NCBI GenBank assembly: GCA_003219395.1
Contig: QHOR01000190.1
Coordinates: 1-5,630, forward strand
Length of the DNA stretch: 5,630 nt
Source: Verrucomicrobiota bacterium
GTDB lineage: Bacteria; Verrucomicrobiota; Verrucomicrobiia; Chthoniobacterales; UBA10450
Reading direction: 5' to 3'
A program made the translations under genes and the position numbers. The notes beneath the pieces were generated by a model that was given only the letters and a program-made list of their open reading frames with translations, was not told the origin of the DNA and did not search any database. This document shows positions 1-3,526 of the stretch, one piece after another; positions within the stretch are counted from its first letter, which is position 1; each line of letters starts with the position of its first letter.

Positions 1-3000
1 GGAGGCGTAGGCAGCACGGACGTGCTCGCCCCTTATTGGGGAGACCAGTGCACGAACACAGCGGGCTGTGGCGGTGGGGAATCCTGCGCCGGATGCGGAA
101 TCTTCACTACTACCACGGGCAGCGCGCCTAACCGGGTTTTCTACGTCGAATGGCGCACTCAGTACTACAATCAGAGCACGGCCTTGCTGGACTACGAGAT
201 TGTTCTGTACGAGAACGGTACTCCGCCATTTTCGATTATCTATAGCAACATAAGCCCCGCGGGCACAGGGAACGACAGCCAGTTGGTCGTGGGCCAGAAG
301 TTTGATGAGAACTGCTTCACCGTGTTGGGGTGCGATACCAGCGGCGGCCAGGCCCCACCGGTCAGCACTGGCCAGGCTTTCGATGCCGTAGCGGCCGCGA
401 CGCCAACACCAACCCCGCCACCGCAGTGCTCGCCTTGGGCCACAGCCAGCCCATACCCCATATCAGTCGTCCGCTATGGGTTTGTTCAGACTGACACTGA
501 CTTCTACGTCTTCGGTGGTGTGAGTGACGGCAGCATTGTGAACGCCGTCAATCGCTACAACGTCGCCACAGGAACCTGGACGCCGCTCGCACCGATGCCA
601 TTTACGAGTGAGGCGCCTACCTGCGCTCTCGACGCATCGACTGGCATTGTGTACTGCGCAGAGGGAGACGATGGCGCCGGTGGTGGCAACGCTTTCGCGT
701 CCTACAACATCGCCACCGACACCTGGACGCCATTGGCTGCCGATCCATTTACTACAAATCACTACGGCTCTGCATCGGGTGCTTTCAACGGCAAGGTGTT
801 TGTCGCGGGCGGCTTTATTCCCGGCAGCGCGGTAGATGTATATGACATCGCCACCGATACCTGGTCGTCTGGCACAGCAGCGCCGACCAGCTTCTTCCTT
901 GCTGGGTACCAGCAGGTAGGTAACTTCCTGTACGTGGTGGGTGGCTTCGGCCCAGGTGCGCCTAGTAACAACACAACCAGCTTGCGTTTAGATCTTAGTT
1001 CTGGAACCTGGGACACGGGGCCTGCATTCACGCAGGCCAGGGCGGACTTCGGCCTTGCCTATGATGCCGCTCAGAACAAGCTATACGCAATCGGTGGAGA
1101 CGCCGACGGCGGTGGCTTCTTCGACTCGACTAACCTGGTTGATGAGCTCGATGTATCAGCCTGGCCTGGTGGAACCTGGTCATCCTCAACACCCAACCTG
1201 CCATCGCCCAATCGCCAGGCGAATCAGGCTGGCTTCTACGGGGGAGGGAACATCTGGAGTGTAGGAGGCCTGGACGGGTTCACTTTCACGTTCCTGCCTG
1301 ATGTGCTAGCTCGCCCGAGCTGTTCTGGCACCGGTGGGGCATGCACGCTTCAGCCGTGGACCATTGTGGCTAACTATCCTGAGGTCCTCGAATCAGCTGC
1401 CATTTGCACTAATGGCACATTTATGTATGGCGCAGGCGGTAATGCTGGAGGGTTGCCAACGAGCGGCTTTTATCAATACGACGGCAGCAGTTGGAGCACG
1501 CTAGCTTCGTTGCCGAATGCCATCTACGACGCGCGGTCGGTGTACGCAGCCAACGTGAACAAAATCTATGTCTTCGGCGGCATAGACTCGAGCTTCTTCG
1601 TCGTCGACACAACCTATATTTACGATATTGCCACGAACACCTGGACGACAGGAGCGCCCATGCCTGCCCCACGGTTTTTCCCGGCTACGGTATACTATGA
1701 TCCGACTGGGCTAATTTACGTAGCCGGCGGGATCGATGACACCTTCGCCGAAACCAGCACGACCTGGATCTATGATCCGGTTGCCGATACTTGGGACAGC
1801 GGCACGGGCGCGCCCATTCCCGTGGCGATGGGTGGCAGCGCGGTCAGTCTTGTTGGCCAGAACATGTATCTGCAAGGTTCGTTTGGCACCGGCGCCACTA
1901 ACTTCAACTACGCTTACGACATTGTGGCTAACACGTGGACGCAAAAGGCGAATATGCCTGCTGCTGTTTACGAGGGAGCTGGTGCGGCCATCGGAACCAA
2001 CACCTACGTAGTTGGCGGCGGCGATCCGTTCAGCGCGCCTGGCAGCATCAAGGGCCAGAGGAAGAACTCGAAGGTACGGAAGGCTTCAATGGCAAGGCCG
2101 GATACCTCGTTTAGTACGACCTACGTATACGACACGGTGAACGATAGTTGGAGCACCGGGCCGAACACAAACGTGGCGCACTCTTTCACAGGCGGGACAG
2201 CGGTCGGCAACGATCTGTATGTCGTCTGCGGGTTTGACGGAGTAAGCGGTGATACCAACACGGTAGAACAGTCGCACTGCGGCGCCGGAGGAGGAACACC
2301 TACACCAACACCGACTGCAACCGCGACTCCAACCGGGTCGCCCGGCGGAAGCTGTCCGCCGGTAATTACCGAGTCCACCAGCCAGGCGATTGTTGATGGC
2401 AACTCGGTGTCGTGCAATGCCGGCGGCATTACTACCCAAAACAGTTACTGGCGCGCGTTTAACATGAATACGTTTACTGGCGGCCAGGATTATAACATTA
2501 CGTCAGTCCAGTTCGCGATTGAGCAGGCCGCGGGTGGAGGTGGGGACCAGCCGGCGACGGTTAATCTGTATGCCAACCATGGCTCGCCATTCCCCGGCGG
2601 CGACTGGCAGTCGAACCTGATTGCCAGCGTGCCGATCACCATTCCGGACCAGGTCGATAGCATCTTCACTGTTCCAGTAACAGCTACGGCGCCAGGCTCG
2701 GCGCTGGAGCTGGTGATGGAAGTGAACATACCAGATGGCACGGCAGAGGGTAATGTGTTCTTCATCGGTTCGAACACTGATCCCGAGACCGCCCCGAGCT
2801 ACCTGAGCGCGCCAGATTGCGGAGTGAATGACCCGACGCCTACCGGAGACCTCGGTTTCCCGGATATGCACATTGTGTTTGATGTGAATGGCAGTTGCCC
2901 GGGTGCTACGCCTTCACCGACACCTACAGCGACGGCAACGGCGCCGCCCATATCACCGACACCGACGGCAACTGCAACTGCAACCGCGGCTGCAAGTGGA

Positions 3001-3102
3001 ACGCCTACGGCTACGCCAACAGCAACGGCGACGGGCAGCCCTAGCAGACCTACGCCCACTCCAAGACCGCGGCCTACACCGTATCCACGACCCACGCCGT
3101 AA
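1..3102 (+). CDS. Secreted-type modular protein with two Kelch propellers and a Thr/Pro-rich tail (5' partial)
   Basis: The frame is open from base 1 to the TAA at 3100-3102, giving 1033 residues, numbered here from base 1. The true start lies upstream. The GTG at 22 is not a credible start because it falls inside a folded domain (around APYWGDQ) with no signal peptide after it. Domain order: N-terminal domain, about 1-130, with a Cys cluster (C17, C23, C29, C32) and a TGSAPNRVFYVEWRTQYY motif; Thr/Pro linker 134-141; Kelch propeller 1, about 143-441; Kelch propeller 2, about 448-760; linker 766-784; beta-rich domain 785-966, starting and ending with Cys; tail 970-1033. Kelch blades usually form binding surfaces, so a structural, adhesive or carbohydrate-binding extracellular role is plausible, but no enzymatic motif is visible and the ligand is unknown. 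Lysine is very rare (nine in total), and four of the nine lie in one short insert at 684-694. A hairpin terminator follows the stop. The Kelch assignment is firm; the function is not. Confidence 0.9.
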   Translation, partial: GGVGSTDVLAPYWGDQCTNTAGCGGGESCAGCGIFTTTTGSAPNRVFYVEWRTQYYNQSTALLDYEIVLYENGTPPFSIIYSNISPAGTGNDSQLVVGQKFDENCFTVLGCDTSGGQAPPVSTGQAFDAVAAATPTPTPPPQCSPWATASPYPISVVRYGFVQTDTDFYVFGGVSDGSIVNAVNRYNVATGTWTPLAPMPFTSEAPTCALDASTGIVYCAEGDDGAGGGNAFASYNIATDTWTPLAADPFTTNHYGSASGAFNGKVFVAGGFIPGSAVDVYDIATDTWSSGTAAPTSFFLAGYQQVGNFLYVVGGFGPGAPSNNTTSLRLDLSSGTWDTGPAFTQARADFGLAYDAAQNKLYAIGGDADGGGFFDSTNLVDELDVSAWPGGTWSSSTPNLPSPNRQANQAGFYGGGNIWSVGGLDGFTFTFLPDVLARPSCSGTGGACTLQPWTIVANYPEVLESAAICTNGTFMYGAGGNAGGLPTSGFYQYDGSSWSTLASLPNAIYDARSVYAANVNKIYVFGGIDSSFFVVDTTYIYDIATNTWTTGAPMPAPRFFPATVYYDPTGLIYVAGGIDDTFAETSTTWIYDPVADTWDSGTGAPIPVAMGGSAVSLVGQNMYLQGSFGTGATNFNYAYDIVANTWTQKANMPAAVYEGAGAAIGTNTYVVGGGDPFSAPGSIKGQRKNSKVRKASMARPDTSFSTTYVYDTVNDSWSTGPNTNVAHSFTGGTAVGNDLYVVCGFDGVSGDTNTVEQSHCGAGGGTPTPTPTATATPTGSPGGSCPPVITESTSQAIVDGNSVSCNAGGITTQNSYWRAFNMNTFTGGQDYNITSVQFAIEQAAGGGGDQPATVNLYANHGSPFPGGDWQSNLIASVPITIPDQVDSIFTVPVTATAPGSALELVMEVNIPDGTAEGNVFFIGSNTDPETAPSYLSAPDCGVNDPTPTGDLGFPDMHIVFDVNGSCPGATPSPTPTATATAPPISPTPTATATATAAASGTPTATPTATATGSPSRPTPTPRPRPTPYPRPTP
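427..1323 (+). repeat. Kelch propeller 1 (six blades) within the left gene
   Basis: Residues 143-441 contain six Kelch-type units. Each has a hydrophobic strand ending in a Gly-Gly or degenerate pair: FYVFGG (GG at 172-173), VYCAEG (E221-G222), VFVAGG (270-271), LYVVGG (314-315), LYAIGG (365-366) and IWSVGG (422-423). Most are followed 15-30 residues later by the second Kelch signature, a Tyr/Leu-x-hydrophobic strand and a conserved Trp, as in YNVATGTWTPLAPMP and YDIATDTWSSGTAAP. Spacing between glycine pairs is 44-57 residues. The module begins just after a Thr/Pro linker and is bounded by C143 and C441, which might close the propeller by a disulfide (inference). Blade 2 has lost the first glycine, and blade 6 lacks the Trp strand. 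That strand may be supplied by the module's N-terminal CSPWATASPYP segment, as in known propeller closures. Confidence 0.85.
1342..2280 (+). repeat. Kelch propeller 2 (six blades) within the left gene
   Basis: Residues 448-760 repeat the organisation of propeller 1. The opening CTLQPWTIVANYP resembles CSPWATASPYP, six blades follow, and a Cys (C760) ends the module. Strand motifs: FMYGAGG (GG at 479-480), IYVFGG (526-527), IYVAGG (576-577), MYLQGS (626-627), TYVVGG (672-673) and LYVVCG (743-744). The matching Trp strands include YDIATNTWTTGAPMP, YDPVADTWDSG, YDIVANTWTQKANMP and YDTVNDSWSTG. Spacing is 46-50 residues, except 71 between blades 5 and 6, where a basic segment (684-699) is inserted. 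Blade 4 has Gly-Ser and blade 6 Cys-Gly in place of Gly-Gly. The two modules are similar in plan but clearly diverged, so the duplication, if that is the origin, is old. Confidence 0.85.
2296..2349 (+). repeat. Thr/Pro/Ala low-complexity linker
   Basis: Codons 766-783 read mainly as alternating Thr-Pro and Ala-Thr, ending in a Gly/Ser/Pro stretch (TGSPGG), and join Kelch propeller 2 to the C-terminal beta-rich domain. A shorter linker of the same kind (residues 134-141, bases 400-423) precedes propeller 1. Such Thr/Pro linkers are typical spacers between folded domains of exported bacterial proteins and may be glycosylated; that last point is inference. Confidence 0.8.
2908..3099 (+). repeat. 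C-terminal Thr/Pro/Ala repeat tail ending in Arg-Pro
   Basis: The last 64 residues (970-1033) are almost wholly Thr, Pro, Ala and Ser in a loose TPTATAT pattern, changing to an Arg-Pro-rich end (PTPRPRPTPYPRPTP). The DNA is made of degenerate ACN/GCN/CCN codons with variable third positions, so it is a protein-level repeat and not a perfect DNA tandem array. No LPXTG, PEP-CTERM-type hydrophobic helix or other recognised anchor is present. The tail may span or bind the cell envelope, or act as a spacer; its role is not known. Confidence 0.8.
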
Positions 3103-3131
3103 GGGTACTAGCCCTGATTGCCGAGGGATCG

Positions 3132-3154
3132 GTGATCAGTGAGAAGTGATCAGT
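3132..3154. repeat. Short direct repeat of GTGATCAGT
   Basis: GTGATCAGT occurs at 3132-3140 and again at 3146-3154, separated by GAGAA. Each copy contains the self-complementary TGATCA. It lies between the stop codon of the Kelch gene and the terminator hairpin. No function is evident; it may be a remnant of a small tandem repeat or chance. Confidence 0.5.
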
Positions 3155-3155
3155 T

Positions 3156-3196
3156 AAGCAGGAACTCGCGAGGCAACTCGCGAGTTCCTTGCTTTT
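3156..3196 (+). terminator. Rho-independent-type terminator of the Kelch gene
   Basis: The left arm GGAACTCGCGAG (3161-3172) pairs perfectly with CTCGCGAGTTCC (3177-3188) around a GCAA tetraloop. The stem extends outward past a one-base bulge through AAGCA against TTGCTT and is followed by TTTT at 3193-3196. It sits about 55 bases past the TAA at 3100-3102. The stem is GC-rich and strong but the T run is short. The outer stem AA/TT could allow some activity in the reverse direction, but there is no minus-strand gene to serve. Confidence 0.75.
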
Positions 3197-3231
3197 GTGG
3201 CACAGGCATCTTGTCGGGCAGCCATGCCACA
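3196..3231. repeat. Imperfect inverted repeat TGTGGCA / TGCCACA
   Basis: TGTGGCA at 3196-3202 is matched by TGCCACA at 3225-3231, with a further GGC/GCC pair inside (3205-3207 and 3221-3223) across a small internal loop. TGTCGGGC also occurs twice (3212-3219 and 3233-3240). The shape recalls degenerate intergenic hairpin repeats, but one copy cannot establish a family. Confidence 0.4.
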
Positions 3232-3341
3232 CTGTCGGGCCGGCGCGCGTATCACCTGCCGACTACGGTTCCTAGACATCATGCAGGATGGTTCCTCATA
3301 GCCAACATGGCTGCGTTCCGCGTGATCCATGGCTTCATGAT
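3232..3341. other. Intergenic stretch with no recognised feature
   Basis: No credible coding sequence or RNA gene was seen here. Small repeats exist: GGTTCCT at 3267-3273 and 3290-3296, and a 5-bp hairpin AGCCA/TGGCT at 3300-3312. They are short enough to be chance. Open frames crossing this region on both strands show no protein-like composition and overlap the hairpins. Confidence 0.5.
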
Positions 3342-3361
3342 AAGATTTTCCGTAAAATCTT
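3342..3361. promoter_or_regulatory. Perfect AT-rich palindrome, possible operator
   Basis: AAGATTTT (3342-3349) and AAAATCTT (3354-3361) form a perfect 8-bp inverted repeat around CCGT. The right arm supplies the first two bases of the TTGACA box at 3360-3365. A dyad overlapping a -35 element is a common arrangement for a repressor site, which would act on the protease gene downstream. No T run follows, so it is less likely to be a terminator. The operator role is inference. Confidence 0.4.
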
Positions 3362-3389
3362 GACATGTCGCCGGCCTTTTCAGTAAAAG
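3360..3389 (+). promoter_or_regulatory. Candidate sigma70-type promoter for the protease gene
   Basis: A perfect TTGACA (3360-3365) is followed after 18 bases by TAAAAG (3384-3389), which matches four of six positions of TATAAT. Transcription would start near 3396, leaving a leader of about 130 bases that contains the entire palindromic element at 3403-3512. A second AT-rich box, TATAAA at 3395-3400, is nearby but lacks a good -35 at normal spacing. The call rests on consensus matching only. Confidence 0.35.
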
Positions 3390-3402
3390 CGCCATATAAA
3401 TT

Positions 3403-3512
3403 GGATGTCAGCCAGCTTTGGCTGACTCGGCCGCCAGGCTGCCCAGCCTGGCGAACTGCCGTTGGGCAGGCTGGCAGCTTGCCAGCCGAGTCAGGCTAGC
3501 AGTCTGACATCC
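3403..3512. repeat. 110-base nested palindromic element upstream of the protease
   Basis: The ends are a perfect 9-bp inverted repeat, GGATGTCAG (3403-3411) and CTGACATCC (3504-3512). Inside, 3422-3431 pairs perfectly with 3485-3494 (CTGACTCGGC/GCCGAGTCAG), and 3433-3444 pairs with 3464-3475 with one mismatch. Three perfect local hairpins also exist: 3407-3414/3419-3426 (8 bp, loop GCTT), 3432-3440/3445-3453 (9 bp, loop GCCC) and 3469-3476/3480-3487 (8 bp, loop GCT). The first and third local hairpins compete with the long-range stems. The element has no coding sequence, no T run after any stem and no evident target-site duplication. It could be an extragenic palindromic (REP/BIME- or MITE-like) repeat or a structured leader of the protease mRNA; one copy cannot decide. 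Confidence 0.7.
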
Positions 3513-3526
3513 GTACCCCTAATTCT

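Noticed and set aside
1..24. GGAGG at 1-5 and GTG at 22 as ribosome binding site and start of the Kelch gene
   Set aside because: The spacing of 16 bases is too long, the frame is open through base 1, and the protein after the GTG begins inside a domain without a signal peptide. The gene continues upstream of the window.
2086..2439. Minus-strand frame of 117 residues opposite Kelch blades 5-6 and the linker
   Set aside because: The plus strand encodes clear Kelch motifs here; the antisense frame has no domain and no promoter or ribosome binding site.
2799..3095. Minus-strand frame rich in Val, Ala and Gly
   Set aside because: It is the antisense reading of the Thr/Pro/Ala tail codons; its regular composition only reflects that repeat.
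2908..3099. CRISPR or perfect DNA tandem array at the end of the Kelch gene
   Set aside because: The units vary at third codon positions and are of irregular length; the repetition is a protein low-complexity tail.
3139..3366. Open frames of 74 residues (plus) and 70 residues (minus) in the intergenic region
   Set aside because: They overlap the terminator, hairpins and promoter-like site, have no recognisable domain and no ribosome binding site, and mirror each other on opposite strands.
3395..3400. TATAAA as the main -10 box
   Set aside because: It lies 29 bases from TTGACA, and the bases at the proper -35 distance do not resemble a -35 box, so TAAAAG at 3384-3389 was preferred, with low confidence.
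3403..3512. Insertion sequence or transposon with terminal inverted repeats
   Set aside because: It has no transposase and no flanking target-site duplication, and the whole interior is palindromic, so only a non-coding repeat or structured leader can be supported.
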